DNA of 64,000 nucleotides from Paraburkholderia metrosideri (GTDB lineage Bacteria; Pseudomonadota; Gammaproteobacteria; Burkholderiales; Burkholderiaceae): NCBI RefSeq assembly GCF_904848625.1, contig NZ_CAJHCP010000004.1, forward strand, positions 496,001 through 560,000, written 5' to 3'. Numbering within the stretch: position 1 is the stretch's first letter; each line of letters starts with the position of its first letter. The notes below the pieces were generated by a model that was not told the origin of the DNA, did no database searches, and worked only from the letters and a program-made list of their open reading frames with translations. The translations under genes were made by a program, and so were the position numbers. Positions 1-9,220 of this stretch are shown piece by piece.

Positions 1-507
1 TTGGGCACCTTTACTGCGGCGGTGTACGACACGCGCGTGCATAACCTCATCAGTTACGACTCGGTGACTTATCTGCCGGTCAATGTGGGCCGGGCGCACG
101 TTCAGGGTATCGATCTTTCGTACAAAGGCACCATTGGCAAATCGACGCCGGTGAGCCTCACGATTGGCATCCTGAATCCACAGGATGTCACCGATCAAAC
201 GTGGCTGAGTCGCCGTCCGCGTCAGACCGCGAGTTTCAACATCGACCATACGTGGGACGAGTTCCACCTGCATGCGTTGAGCACAGGCGTGTCGGTTCTT
301 TATGGCGGCTCGACATTCGACGATCAGGCCAACACGACCTATCTGCCGTCTTACACCACGGTTGGCCTGCGCGCCGCATACCGGGTCAACTCGCATCTGA
401 CGTTGTCCGCCAATCTGTCGAACCTGTTTAACCGGCAGTACTTCACGGTGTACGGCTATAACATGTTGGGCCGCACGGCATTTGGCAAACTAAGCTACAC
501 GTTCTAG
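1..507 (+). CDS. TonB-dependent outer-membrane receptor, C-terminal fragment
   Basis: The reading frame is open from the first base, so only the last 168 residues of a receptor are present and the real start lies outside the window. The fragment consists of alternating beta-strand stretches. A segment reading LSANLSNLFNRQYFTVYG is typical of the last strands of TonB-dependent siderophore/metal receptors, and the protein ends in an aromatic residue (SYTF), the usual outer-membrane assembly signal. By family knowledge such proteins import ferric siderophores or other scarce ligands using TonB energy. The substrate cannot be judged because the plug and ligand-binding loops are missing. The gene converges on metR with only 32 bases between them. 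Confidence 0.85.
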   Translation: MGTFTAAVYDTRVHNLISYDSVTYLPVNVGRAHVQGIDLSYKGTIGKSTPVSLTIGILNPQDVTDQTWLSRRPRQTASFNIDHTWDEFHLHALSTGVSVLYGGSTFDDQANTTYLPSYTTVGLRAAYRVNSHLTLSANLSNLFNRQYFTVYGYNMLGRTAFGKLSYTF

Positions 508-539
508 GCACTGACCGTCACCCGGGCAACGCGGGAACG

Positions 540-1448
540 TTACGCACGAAACCTCGGCTCGGCCCACTCCGCCGCACGAGCCGAGGTGACGAATGCCTGA
601 AGATAGTCGATCCCATCATCCGACTCGCGGGTGCCAAGAAAGATCTGCTTGGCGATGCCCTTCTTGCCGAGCCGCAGTGGCGTAAGCGGCATCCATCCCG
701 CGTATTCTTCCGCCAGCCAGCGCGGCAGCGCCGCCACGCCTCGCCCGCTCGCGACCATCTGCAACATGATGTCCGTGGTCTCGATCACCTTGTGGCGTCT
801 TGGCACAACGTTAGCGGGCATTAGAAACTGCGTGTAGATGTCGAGCCGATCCGTTTCGACGGGATAGGTAATCAGCACTTCCGTGGCAAGCTGTTCGGGC
901 GTGATGTACGGTTCGCCCGCGAGCGCGTGTGCGTCGGCGACCACCAGCACCTGTTCGTAGTCGAACACCGGCTGAAATTTCAGCCCCGCTTTCCTGAGCG
1001 GATCCGGCGTGACGAGTACGTCGATGTCATAGCCGAACAACGCGCCGATGCCGCCGAACTGGAACCGCTGCTTCACGTCGACATCGACGTCAGGCCAGCG
1101 CGCGAGATACGGCGACACGACCTTGAGCAGCCATTGATAGCATGGGTGGCACTCCATGCCGATCCGCAGCGTGCCCCGCTCGCCTTGCGCGTACTGCTTC
1201 ATGCGCTCTTCAGCAAGCTCGAACTGGGGCAGCATACGGTTCGCGAGGCCAAGCAGATACTGCCCAGCCTGCGTAAGCCGCAGCGAGCGTCCCTCGCGCG
1301 TCCATACCGCCGTGCCCAATTGCTGCTCCAGCTTCTTCACGGTATGACTCAACGCGGATTGCGTCAGGTTCAGTTTGTCGGCGGCGGCGGTCAGCGAGCC
1401 CTCCCGTTCCACCTCCCTGATCACCATCAGATGACTACGCTCCAGCAT
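540..1448 (-). CDS. metR: MetR, LysR-family activator of methionine biosynthesis
   Basis: This 302-residue protein has the LysR layout: an N-terminal winged helix-turn-helix (about residues 1-60, with TQSALSHTVKKLEQQLG) and a C-terminal effector domain. The effector domain has MetR-specific features, including IGMECHPCYQWL near residue 95 and LITYPVETDRLDIYTQFL further on. Family knowledge: MetR binds homocysteine and activates metE and related genes. I chose the ATG at 1448 over an in-frame ATG at 1505, because the earlier start adds 19 residues that do not fit the family and would run into the metE promoter. It is divergent from metE, the classical arrangement. Confidence 0.9.
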   Translation of the reverse strand: MLERSHLMVIREVEREGSLTAAADKLNLTQSALSHTVKKLEQQLGTAVWTREGRSLRLTQAGQYLLGLANRMLPQFELAEERMKQYAQGERGTLRIGMECHPCYQWLLKVVSPYLARWPDVDVDVKQRFQFGGIGALFGYDIDVLVTPDPLRKAGLKFQPVFDYEQVLVVADAHALAGEPYITPEQLATEVLITYPVETDRLDIYTQFLMPANVVPRRHKVIETTDIMLQMVASGRGVAALPRWLAEEYAGWMPLTPLRLGKKGIAKQIFLGTRESDDGIDYLQAFVTSARAAEWAEPRFRA

Positions 1449-1560
1449 TGCGACCTCACATGAACAAAATTGATCTTTGCATGAAATAAATCCATTTTTA
1501 TTCATACAAGGAAAATTCTATCATCGCTTCCAGTTAGGTTTCTCTGGACGGCACACAAAA
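1449..1560. promoter_or_regulatory. metR-metE divergent promoter with MetR-box-like dyads
   Basis: The 112-bp divergent intergenic region is much more AT-rich than the flanking genes. At 1461-1473 it contains TGAACAAAATTGA, one base off the MetR consensus TGAANNNNNTTCA. At 1481-1505 there is an imperfect inverted repeat with arms ATGAA and TTCAT around AT-rich sequence. Two adjacent dyads are what MetR targets usually show. No cobalamin riboswitch fits here because the metE leader is too short. Confidence 0.6.
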
Positions 1561-3852
1561 ATGGTCACGACACATAATCTGGGTTTTCCGCGCATCGGCG
1601 CGAAACGCGAACTGAAGTTTGCACTCGAGAAATACTGGAAAGGCGAGTCGTCTCGCGACGAGCTGAAAGCGGTCGGCGCACAGCTTCGCGAACGTCACTG
1701 GAAGGATCAGGCGGGCCTCGACTTCGCCCCCGTTGGCGATTTCGCGTTCTATGACCAGGTGCTCGACATGAGCTTCACGCTCGGCAATCTGCCTGAGCGC
1801 GTGCGCGGTTTTCACGGCGATACGCTGGATAACTACTTCCGCGTGGCGCGCGGCCGTTCGGCTCACGGCGCTGAAGATCACAACGCGTGCTGCGGCGGCG
1901 TGCCTGCCGGTGAAATGACCAAGTGGTTCGACACGAATTACCACTACATCGTGCCGGAATTCGACGCGAACACGCAGTTCTCACTGGACCCGTCGCGTCT
2001 GCTGGAACATCTGGCGCAAGCCCGTGCAAACGGCGTCAACGCGAAGCCGGTCATTATCGGCCCCGTGACCTACCTGTGGATCGGCAAGTCGAAAGACGGC
2101 TCCGACAAACTCGCGCTGTTGCCGCGCCTGTTGCCGGTGTATGCGGCGCTGCTGGATTACTTCACGGCACAAGGTATCGAATGGGTGCAGATCGACGAAC
2201 CGGCACTCGTCACCGAACTCGACCCGACATGGCGTCAAGCGTTCGCGACGGCCTATGAAGCACTGTCGACGCGCCGCGTCAAACTGCTGCTGGCCACCTA
2301 TTTCGGCCAGCTCCAGGACAATCTCGAACTCGCGTGCAAACTGCCCGTCGACGGTATTCATATCGACGCGATCAACGCGCGTGATGAAATCGCCAAGGTC
2401 GTTGCGCATCTGCCCGATCTGTCGGTGGTGTCGGTTGGCGCGATCAACGGCCGCAACATCTGGAAGACCGATCTGACGGCTGCGCTGGAATGGCTTGAGC
2501 CGCTGCATAGCTCGCTTGGCAACCGGCTGTGGATCGCCCCCTCGTGCTCACTGCTGCACACGCCGGTCGACCTGAACAGCGAACAGAAGCTCGACGCTGA
2601 AATCAAATCGTGGCTCGCCTTCGCACTGCAAAAGCTCGACGAACTCAAGACGCTTGCCGGTGCGCTGAACCACGGTCGCGCTTCGGTGGCAGCGGAACTC
2701 GAAGCCAATGCAGCGGCCATCGCAAGCCGCCGCGCATCGCCGCGCGTGCACAACCCGGCGGTCAAGGCTGCAATTGCGGGTATTGATGCAGCACTCGGGA
2801 AGCGCGTCAGCGCCTACACGCTGCGCGCCGAAAAGCAGGCGGCGATTCTCAATCTGCCGGCATTCCCGACCACGACGATCGGCTCGTTCCCGCAGACCAG
2901 CGAAATCCGCCACGCACGCAGCCAGTTCAAGGCCGGTGAGCTCGATCAGGCCGGCTACAAGGCGGCGATGGAACGCGAGATCACGCGTGCAGTGAAGGAG
3001 CAGGAAGCGCTCGGCCTCGACGTGCTCGTGCACGGCGAAGCAGAACGTAACGACATGGTCGAATATTTCGGCGAACAACTCGACGGCTACGCGTTCAGCC
3101 AGTTCGGCTGGGTGCAGTCGTACGGCTCGCGTTGCGTGAAGCCGCCTATTCTGTTCGGCGATATCAGCCGTCCGAAGGCAATGACTGTCGAATGGACCCA
3201 ATACGCGCAGTCGCAAACCGCCAAGCCGATGAAGGGCATGCTGACGGGTCCCGTCACGATCCTGAACTGGTCGTTCGTGCGTGACGACCAGCCGCGTTCG
3301 GTGTCGTGCTACCAGCTCGCGCTCGCTATCCGCGAAGAAGTGCTCGATCTGGAAAAGGCCGGTACCCGTGTCATTCAGATCGACGAAGCTGCACTGCGTG
3401 AAGGACTTCCGCTGCGCCGCGCGCAGTGGAACGAGTATCTGCAATGGGCGATCGAGTCGTTCCGTATCACGGCAAACGGCGTGCAGGACGAAACGCAGAT
3501 CCACACCCATATGTGCTATTCGGAGTTCAACGACATCATCGCGTCGATCGCCGATATGGACGCGGATGTGATCACGATCGAAACATCGCGCTCGGACATG
3601 GAATTGCTCGACGCATTCGACAACTTCAACTATCCGAACGAGATCGGCCCGGGCGTGTATGACATTCACTCGCCGAACATCCCGAGCGAGGAGCACATCG
3701 TTCAGCTGATGAAGAAAGCGGCTGAGCGTATTCCGGCGGGTCGTCTGTGGGTCAACCCGGATTGCGGCCTGAAGACGCGGGCGTGGGCAGAAGTGATTCC
3801 GGCTCTGACAAACATGGTTGCTGCTGCCAGGACGCTGCGTACGGCTGCTTGA
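1561..3852 (+). CDS. metE: Cobalamin-independent methionine synthase MetE
   Basis: This 763-residue protein transfers a methyl group from methyltetrahydropteroyl-triglutamate to homocysteine, the last step of methionine synthesis, without vitamin B12. It starts [19 protein letters not shown], the conserved MetE N-terminus, and has [12 protein letters not shown] in the N-terminal barrel. The C-terminal catalytic domain carries the zinc ligands in THMCYSEF and NPDCGLKTR, plus TTIGSFPQT. Length matches the family. The frame is open upstream to 1477, but homology begins at the ATG at 1561. It is divergent from metR and ends just before a strong terminator, so it is probably monocistronic. Confidence 0.97.
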   Translation: MVTTHNLGFPRIGAKRELKFALEKYWKGESSRDELKAVGAQLRERHWKDQAGLDFAPVGDFAFYDQVLDMSFTLGNLPERVRGFHGDTLDNYFRVARGRSAHGAEDHNACCGGVPAGEMTKWFDTNYHYIVPEFDANTQFSLDPSRLLEHLAQARANGVNAKPVIIGPVTYLWIGKSKDGSDKLALLPRLLPVYAALLDYFTAQGIEWVQIDEPALVTELDPTWRQAFATAYEALSTRRVKLLLATYFGQLQDNLELACKLPVDGIHIDAINARDEIAKVVAHLPDLSVVSVGAINGRNIWKTDLTAALEWLEPLHSSLGNRLWIAPSCSLLHTPVDLNSEQKLDAEIKSWLAFALQKLDELKTLAGALNHGRASVAAELEANAAAIASRRASPRVHNPAVKAAIAGIDAALGKRVSAYTLRAEKQAAILNLPAFPTTTIGSFPQTSEIRHARSQFKAGELDQAGYKAAMEREITRAVKEQEALGLDVLVHGEAERNDMVEYFGEQLDGYAFSQFGWVQSYGSRCVKPPILFGDISRPKAMTVEWTQYAQSQTAKPMKGMLTGPVTILNWSFVRDDQPRSVSCYQLALAIREEVLDLEKAGTRVIQIDEAALREGLPLRRAQWNEYLQWAIESFRITANGVQDETQIHTHMCYSEFNDIIASIADMDADVITIETSRSDMELLDAFDNFNYPNEIGPGVYDIHSPNIPSEEHIVQLMKKAAERIPAGRLWVNPDCGLKTRAWAEVIPALTNMVAAARTLRTAA

Positions 3853-3912
3853 TCAAGCGTGCGTGGGTTACACCGCAGCGGACGATTGAAGTCTGAGTGG
3901 TAGCTGCATAAG

Positions 3913-3942
3913 ACGGCCGCCTCCGGGCGGCCGTGTGCTTTT
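3913..3942 (+). terminator. Rho-independent terminator of metE
   Basis: A perfect 9-bp stem (ACGGCCGCC at 3913-3921, GGCGGCCGT at 3926-3934) closes a TCCG tetraloop and is followed by GTGCTTTTC. It lies 61 bases after the metE stop codon. Confidence 0.85.
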
Positions 3943-4042
3943 CCCGTTTTGCGTTCGCGATTTCGCCGTCACATTGTCGCGCTATCCAGTTTGTTAGCGA
4001 CCATCCGCAGCGCGCAGAAAAATCTCGGGGACAACGCGTTGC

Positions 4043-4681
4043 CTACTGCGGAAACCCAATCATGCTGGAGCGCGTCAGCGTGACGTTCCTGGCCACGCCG
4101 GCCGGCGCGTTGGCGAGAATCCACGCAGTTGAGAGTTCACCGAACGGCTCCTTGCTCGACATGCCGTCGGTCGCCACCACCACCTTGAAGCCGCGCAACG
4201 CCGCTTCGCTCGCGGTGTACAACACAGCGCCGTGCGCCACCGTGCCGGCAATGATCACCGTCTGAATGCCCCTGGATTTCAGCGCCTCTTCGAGATCGGT
4301 GTTGAGGAATTTGTCCACGCCGGACCGCACTACGTGCTCATCACCCTTAGCCGCAATGACCGACGGCACGGTCGCCAGTGTGCCCGTGCTGGTCAGGCTG
4401 TAGACGGTCATCAGATTCGCCTGGCGGGCCCTGCCCAACAGATCGGCAATATGCGGCAGGGAAGCCACGCAGTCGGGGCGTTCATTGTCGTTGCAGGTGC
4501 TGGTGTCGAAATCAAGCAGCAATAGCGCGGTATGGGCGGGATCGGTCACGGTGACCGGCTTCAGAGCCGGTGGCGGCGGTGTCTTGACAGCCCCCCAGGA
4601 GTCGATGATGTCGGCGTGCGCGATGCCGGAAAAGGGCAACGCAAGCACCAGTGCGCACAACAGGCTTCGGATGTTACACAT
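4043..4681 (-). CDS. Exported isochorismatase-like protein lacking the catalytic Cys and Lys
   Basis: This 212-residue protein starts with a signal peptide (hydrophobic segment from about residue 7, likely cleavage after AHA near residue 23). The remainder has the isochorismatase/cysteine hydrolase fold pattern: LLLLDFD with the conserved Asp57, an FxxTDLExxL segment near residue 125, and GTVAHGAVLYTASEAALRG. In this family the last motif normally carries the nucleophilic cysteine; here that position is Ala152. The usual Lys before the FxxTDL segment is Arg119. Such enzymes hydrolyse amide or ether-type bonds; this one probably does not use that chemistry. It follows the CaiB-crotonase-MFS genes on the same strand after a 213-bp gap, so co-transcription is uncertain. 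Family call solid, function unknown. Confidence 0.75.
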   Translation of the reverse strand: MCNIRSLLCALVLALPFSGIAHADIIDSWGAVKTPPPPALKPVTVTDPAHTALLLLDFDTSTCNDNERPDCVASLPHIADLLGRARQANLMTVYSLTSTGTLATVPSVIAAKGDEHVVRSGVDKFLNTDLEEALKSRGIQTVIIAGTVAHGAVLYTASEAALRGFKVVVATDGMSSKEPFGELSTAWILANAPAGVARNVTLTRSSMIGFPQ

Positions 4682-4894
4682 AGCTTTAACTCACGTTTGA
4701 ATTGACTGTTGTTTCGCGCATGGCAACTCCCGGAAAGAAAAGCCGAGCGGACCACCTGAGCGATTACAGCAGTTCAAACGACGCATTGTCAACGATCCTG
4801 ACGAGGACAATCACCGCGCTGCCTTGGGAGCGGAAGGTGTTCTCGCCATCCGCTCCCGCGATAGAAATGACATCTGTGATACATCGGCACATTT

Positions 4895-6211
4895 TCAGTT
4901 TTTATCGACGACCGGAAACGCGACATCTCGGCCAGCACGTGCTGAAGACGCCGCTGACTTGAGCGTCACGACAAACGGCATATCCGGTTTCATGACAAAC
5001 GTCAGCACTACACCGCATGCCATCACCGCGATGGACAGCAAAAAGGTGACATTCCAGTTGCCCATGCGATCTATCAGATAACCCGCCACAACTGGGCTGA
5101 CGATAGCCGCTGTGAATCCCGTGCCGCTCATGATGCCACTGGCCGTACCCGAGCGGTCATAGGCGATGTCCATCGGAATTGCCCACATCGGCCCAATATT
5201 CATTTCGTTGAAGAACATTGCCGCGGCCAGGAAAATCAGTGAATACATTGGATCGTGGATCAATACCACCGGGATCAGCGACAGGCCGGTCATGGTCATG
5301 CAGAACGCGACCAGGACGCTGCGCGCGAGCTTCAGGTTGCCGGTGCGCCTAAGCAGCCTGTCACTGATGAGACCGCCTATCAGATCGCCGAACACGCCGG
5401 CGACAAACACACCTGAAGTGAAAATCACCGCCTTCCTGATGTTCAGATGGAAGCTATGCATGAAGTAAAGAGGCATCCAGTCGAGCATCAACCAGAGGAT
5501 CCAGTTGTAGCAGAAATACACGGCTGAGACAGGCAGCAGGCGACGATAAAGACGCGCCCAGGTGCCGGGCACTTCCACCGGACGAACTTTGGGCGGCGGC
5601 AGGCTGTCAATTTCGGCAGCAGTGATGCGCGGATGATCCGCCGGTTTTTCGGTGTAGGTCACGTACCACAGGACCAGCCACGCCAGACTCAGCGCGCCGA
5701 GCAGATAGAAGGCGAATCGCCAGTCGAACGCAGTCATCAACGTCAGCACCAGGATCGGCGCCACAGCATTGCCCAACCGCGCTGACGAGTGAGTGATACC
5801 TTGGGCCATACCGCGCTTGTCCTTCCTTACCCACGACGCCATCGCGCTGGTGGACGCGGGAAACGTGGCGCCCTCGCCCAGACCCAACAGCAGCCGGGCC
5901 GCGACGAGTGTCGCGAAACCTCCGGCGAGGCCCGTCAGCGTGGTCGCCACCGCCCAGATGGCGGCACACGCGATCAGCGTGCGCTTGGCGCCGAAGCGGT
6001 CGCTGACCCAGCCGCCGATGAACTGGAAGATCACATACGGATACGCAAAAGCCGAGAAGATAAAGCCGAGTTGTGTGTTGCTTAGCCCGAGTTCGGACTT
6101 GAACTGTCCGGCGGCGGTGCTGATGTTGACGCGGTCGACGTAGGTGATGAAGTACATCAGGCACAACATCAACAGGACGACCGTGGTTGCCTTGAGCTGT
6201 AGTCGTTTCAT
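4895..6211 (-). CDS. MFS transporter, anion:cation symporter (ACS) type
   Basis: This 438-residue protein has about twelve hydrophobic segments. TM1 reads LMYFITYVDRVNIS, the hallmark of the ACS family (phthalate, glucarate, galactonate, tartrate and similar organic-acid importers). It continues with GGWVSDRFGAKRTL, the MFS loop 2-3 motif. It probably imports an organic anion into the cytoplasm by H+ symport. It lies 23 bp downstream of the crotonase-like gene and behind the CoA-transferase on the same strand, so it is probably the importer for the compound that this CoA-transferase cluster processes. The substrate cannot be read from sequence. Confidence 0.85.
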   Translation of the reverse strand: MKRLQLKATTVVLLMLCLMYFITYVDRVNISTAAGQFKSELGLSNTQLGFIFSAFAYPYVIFQFIGGWVSDRFGAKRTLIACAAIWAVATTLTGLAGGFATLVAARLLLGLGEGATFPASTSAMASWVRKDKRGMAQGITHSSARLGNAVAPILVLTLMTAFDWRFAFYLLGALSLAWLVLWYVTYTEKPADHPRITAAEIDSLPPPKVRPVEVPGTWARLYRRLLPVSAVYFCYNWILWLMLDWMPLYFMHSFHLNIRKAVIFTSGVFVAGVFGDLIGGLISDRLLRRTGNLKLARSVLVAFCMTMTGLSLIPVVLIHDPMYSLIFLAAAMFFNEMNIGPMWAIPMDIAYDRSGTASGIMSGTGFTAAIVSPVVAGYLIDRMGNWNVTFLLSIAVMACGVVLTFVMKPDMPFVVTLKSAASSARAGRDVAFPVVDKN

Positions 6212-6234
6212 GTCTCACTCCACATTGTTCGTTG

Positions 6235-6999
6235 TTATTTTTTCGACGATCCCGAAGTAAACTCGACCACGGCGTCCGTGAAACGAGTGCTGCCGTACAC
6301 CTCTTCGATCAGATCTTCATCGTCGAGCCGCTGTTCGACGACAATGCGGCGCAGGCTTTCCTTTACGGCCTTCTGCGTGACGGGTGAGAGCGCCATGAGG
6401 CGCTGCGCGAGCGCATCAGCGTTGTCCTGAAGGGCATCGTGCGAGCACACGTCATAGACAAAGCCACACGCTAGCGCTTCCTGTGCGGTGAGGTACTCGG
6501 CGAGCAGCAACATCTTCTTGACCCGCGGCACACCAAGCGACGCCTGCAACCGTGCGATGTTGCGTGACGACAGCGTGTTGGAAAGCGTCTTCGCGATCGG
6601 CGCGCCGAAGCGCGAGCCGTCGCTGCAGAGCCGGAAATCGCAGGCGGTTGCCAGCGCCAGGCCGCCGCCGACGGCCCAGCCATCGATCACGGCAATGGTC
6701 GGCACCGCAATCCGTTCGACCGTGTCGATGACGCGCTCGACGAAGGCCTCGTAGGCCACGCCATCGCGACCGTCGCGGAAGCCGTTGAAGTACGCGATGT
6801 CGGTGCCGGAAATAAACGACTTACCACCCGCGCCCCGGAAGAGGATGCAGCGCACGCCGCCGTTCGACGTACACTCGGCGACCCGCGCCAGCAGCGACTC
6901 GTACATATCGAGCGTCATCGCGTTATGCCGCTCGGGACGATTGATCACAATCTCCGCTGCGCCCGACTGATGAATCGTGAGACTGACGAGTTCATTCAT
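6235..6999 (-). CDS. Enoyl-CoA hydratase/isomerase (crotonase) family protein, non-canonical active site
   Basis: This 254-residue crotonase-fold protein has oxyanion-hole segments GKSFISGTDI (residues 59-68) and WAVGGGLALATACDF (108-122). Hydratases of this family carry two catalytic glutamates, one three residues after the GGG and one in an F-G-x-P-E motif. Here these positions are Ala115 and Ile135, so simple enoyl-CoA hydration is unlikely; isomerase, dehalogenase, hydrolase or decarboxylase-type chemistry is possible. The ATG at 6999 overlaps the TGA of the CoA-transferase gene (ATGA at 6996-6999), so the pair is translationally coupled. An in-frame upstream extension to 7152 overlaps that gene entirely and is rejected. 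Confidence 0.8.
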   Translation of the reverse strand: MNELVSLTIHQSGAAEIVINRPERHNAMTLDMYESLLARVAECTSNGGVRCILFRGAGGKSFISGTDIAYFNGFRDGRDGVAYEAFVERVIDTVERIAVPTIAVIDGWAVGGGLALATACDFRLCSDGSRFGAPIAKTLSNTLSSRNIARLQASLGVPRVKKMLLLAEYLTAQEALACGFVYDVCSHDALQDNADALAQRLMALSPVTQKAVKESLRRIVVEQRLDDEDLIEEVYGSTRFTDAVVEFTSGSSKK

Positions 7000-8162
7000 G
7001 GCGCGGTCCCGTCGATCTCGGCGAAGACCTCGTCGTTGTGCTCGCCCAGCAGCGGCGGATGACGACGCACCGTCTGCGGCGTGCCCAGCATCTTGACGGG
7101 AAAACCGATGTTCTTGACCTTGCCTTCGTTCGGGTGATCGATCTCCATGCACATGCGGCGGTGGGTTGCATGCTCGCTCTCAAACGCCTCGGGATAAGAC
7201 AGAATCGGCCCGGCCGGAATACCGGCGGCGAGCATCGTGTCGACCCACGTGGCGCTGTCGCGCTTCGCGAATTCCTGCTCCAGCACTTCGATCAGTGCCT
7301 CGCGATTCCTCAGCCGCAACGACACGCTCGCGTAGTCGTTGTGAGCGATCAGGTCCGGACGCTCCAGCAGTTCACACAGCTTCGTCCACAGCTTCTGATT
7401 GGTTGCGCCCATCACGAAGTAGCCGTCTCGCGCTTTCACGGCCTGGTACGGTGCGCTCATCTTGTTGCTGGTGCCAAGCGGCGTCGGCGGCACACCGGTG
7501 CCCCAGTATTCGGACATATCCCAGATCGAGAAAGCCATGACCGAATCGAACAGCGACGCGTCGATGTGCTGGCCCTCGCCAGTTTTTTGCGCGCCGATGT
7601 AGGCCGACAGCAGACCGTAGACGGCGAACAGCGCGCAGCCGATGTCGGCCACCGGCACACCCGCCTTGACGGGTTTGCCGCCCTTGTAGCCGGTCACGCT
7701 CATCACACCGGACATGGCCTGCGCCATCAGATCGAAGCCGGGCCTCGACGCCCACGGCCCGCTTTGCCCGAAGCCTGAGATACTGACGTAGATGATCTTC
7801 GGGTTGATCGCCCGGATCGACTCGTAGTCGATGGACAGACGCTGCACCACGCCCGGACGGTAGTTTTCGACGATGACGTCGGCGGTCTTCGCGAGCTTGT
7901 AGAACAACTCGCGCCCTTCGTCGCTCTTCAGATCGAGTGTGACGGAGCGCTTGTTGCGGTTCATGTTCAGGAAGCCCATGCTGTCGGGCCCCTTCATCTT
8001 GAAGCCCATCGCACCGCGAGTCTGATCGCCTTCGGGCGGCTCGACCTTGATCACGTCCGCGCCCATGTCGGCCAGCAGCATGGTGGCGTAAGGGCCTGCC
8101 ATGACCTGGCTGACGTCCAGCACGCGGATGCCTTGCAGCGGCTGATGCTTCGATTCGGTCAT
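6996..8162 (-). CDS. CaiB/BaiF-type (class III) CoA-transferase
   Basis: This 388-residue protein starts near GIRVLDVSQVMAGPYATMLLADMGADVIKVE, the standard N-terminus of class III CoA-transferases. It also has the conserved NRNKRSVTLDLK (68-79) and the PVADIGCALFA segment (170-180), whose Asp173 matches the catalytic aspartate that forms the acyl anhydride. Such enzymes move CoA between carboxylic acids in the cytoplasm, for example in carnitine, oxalate, itaconate or benzylsuccinate metabolism. It is the first gene of a minus-strand cluster with a crotonase-like enzyme and an organic-acid MFS importer, behind a LysR gene. The acid it activates is unknown. Confidence 0.9.
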   Translation of the reverse strand: MTESKHQPLQGIRVLDVSQVMAGPYATMLLADMGADVIKVEPPEGDQTRGAMGFKMKGPDSMGFLNMNRNKRSVTLDLKSDEGRELFYKLAKTADVIVENYRPGVVQRLSIDYESIRAINPKIIYVSISGFGQSGPWASRPGFDLMAQAMSGVMSVTGYKGGKPVKAGVPVADIGCALFAVYGLLSAYIGAQKTGEGQHIDASLFDSVMAFSIWDMSEYWGTGVPPTPLGTSNKMSAPYQAVKARDGYFVMGATNQKLWTKLCELLERPDLIAHNDYASVSLRLRNREALIEVLEQEFAKRDSATWVDTMLAAGIPAGPILSYPEAFESEHATHRRMCMEIDHPNEGKVKNIGFPVKMLGTPQTVRRHPPLLGEHNDEVFAEIDGTAP

Positions 8163-8192
8163 CCCGAGTCTCCTCTGTAGAAGGTGTCAGTG

Positions 8193-8228
8193 AGACCGTC
8201 TGTCCATGCCGGGCATGGCCGACGGTCT
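8193..8228 (-). promoter_or_regulatory. Nested inverted repeat upstream of the CoA-transferase cluster
   Basis: Outer arms AGACCGTC (8193-8200) and GACGGTCT (8221-8228) enclose a second perfect dyad, CCATGCC-G-GGCATGG (8204-8218). It lies 31 bases before the CoA-transferase start and after the end of the LysR gene. It could be an operator, an mRNA leader hairpin or a LysR terminator; no U-tract follows on either strand, which argues against a simple terminator. Confidence 0.5.
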
Positions 8229-8329
8229 TCTGCTGTCACTGTCCGCTACATGCCGGGGTGCCGCAAGAATGCGTCGATCATGTCTGGTTTCGCGCATCGC
8301 GAAACCGGGCGGCGCGCTCCGTTCAACGC

Positions 8330-9220
8330 TTAGGCCGGTTTGTCGACCAGTTCGGCCACCACGTTGCGCAGGGTTTGTTCCTGAGCGTGACCTTCGACAC
8401 CGGACAGAACGTAGCTGCGCTGATGCCACTCGCCATCGAGTTCGGCCGACGCCAGCGACTCCTCAGGATGAAAACTGCGCAGAACATCGGGCGGCATCAG
8501 GCCGACACCTAGCCCATGGCGCACCATCGCCAGCATCGTGTCAAAGCCGCTGACGGAGAGATTATTGGGGAACAGCCGCCCGCGGCTGCGGTACGCGCGT
8601 TGCACGGCGGATAGAACCGCGGAACCCTTTCCGAGGCTCACTATGGGGAGATCGAGAATATCGTCGATGCCGACGGGTCCGCCGGAAAACTGGAAGTGCC
8701 GGCGGTTATAGACCAGCACCAGGCGGTCCTCCTTGTACGCGAATTTCGCCAGATCGAGGAAGCCGCTTTTCTTCTCGTAGATGCCGACGTCGATCACTTT
8801 GTCGCGAAGCAATTGCTGCACGATCTTGCTGTTCTCTTCGACGATCTTCAACGAGATGCCGGGATATTTGCGCTGGATGCCGGCAATCTCGCGCGCCAGG
8901 AACTGAATGACGACGGCCTTCGGTGCGCCGATGATAATGCGGCCCTCGAGGCCCTGATTGAGCGCCTGAGCGTCGCCTTGCAGGCGGTCGACGAGGTTGT
9001 CGATCTGCCGGACATATTGAAGCAGCTTGGCGCCCGACTCGGTGATCTCGACACCGTGCGGGACGCGCTTGAAGAGTTTGGCACCCAGTTGCTCTTCGAG
9101 GTCCGTCACCCGGCGGGAGGCGGCTGCCACGGCCAGACCGAGTCTGTCGGCGGCACGGGAGATGCTGCCTTCCTCGGCAATGGCGAGGATCAGACGGACG
9201 GTGGTGGTGTCGAATTTCAC
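8330..9220 (-). CDS. LysR-family transcriptional regulator
   Basis: This 296-residue protein has an N-terminal winged helix (LILAIAEEGSISRAADRLGLAVAAASRRVTDLE split across residues 10-42) and a periplasmic-binding-like effector domain beginning near GRIIIGAPKAVV (residue 93). It lies upstream of and on the same strand as the CoA-transferase/crotonase/MFS genes, so it is the likely local regulator, possibly with an acyl-CoA or organic-acid inducer. It is also divergent from the galP-like gene across 444 bp and might act there. LysR regulators more often sit divergent to their target; here the cluster is downstream of it. Confidence 0.88.
   Translation of the reverse strand: MKFDTTTVRLILAIAEEGSISRAADRLGLAVAAASRRVTDLEEQLGAKLFKRVPHGVEITESGAKLLQYVRQIDNLVDRLQGDAQALNQGLEGRIIIGAPKAVVIQFLAREIAGIQRKYPGISLKIVEENSKIVQQLLRDKVIDVGIYEKKSGFLDLAKFAYKEDRLVLVYNRRHFQFSGGPVGIDDILDLPIVSLGKGSAVLSAVQRAYRSRGRLFPNNLSVSGFDTMLAMVRHGLGVGLMPPDVLRSFHPEESLASAELDGEWHQRSYVLSGVEGHAQEQTLRNVVAELVDKPA

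Noticed and set aside
1449-1560. Cobalamin riboswitch before metE
   Set aside because: The region is only 112 bp, shared with the metR promoter, and shows MetR-like dyads but none of the conserved B12-box sequence.
7038-7778. Plus-strand open frame of 246 codons
   Set aside because: It runs antisense to the CaiB-type CoA-transferase, has no recognisable domain and is explained by GC-rich codon bias.
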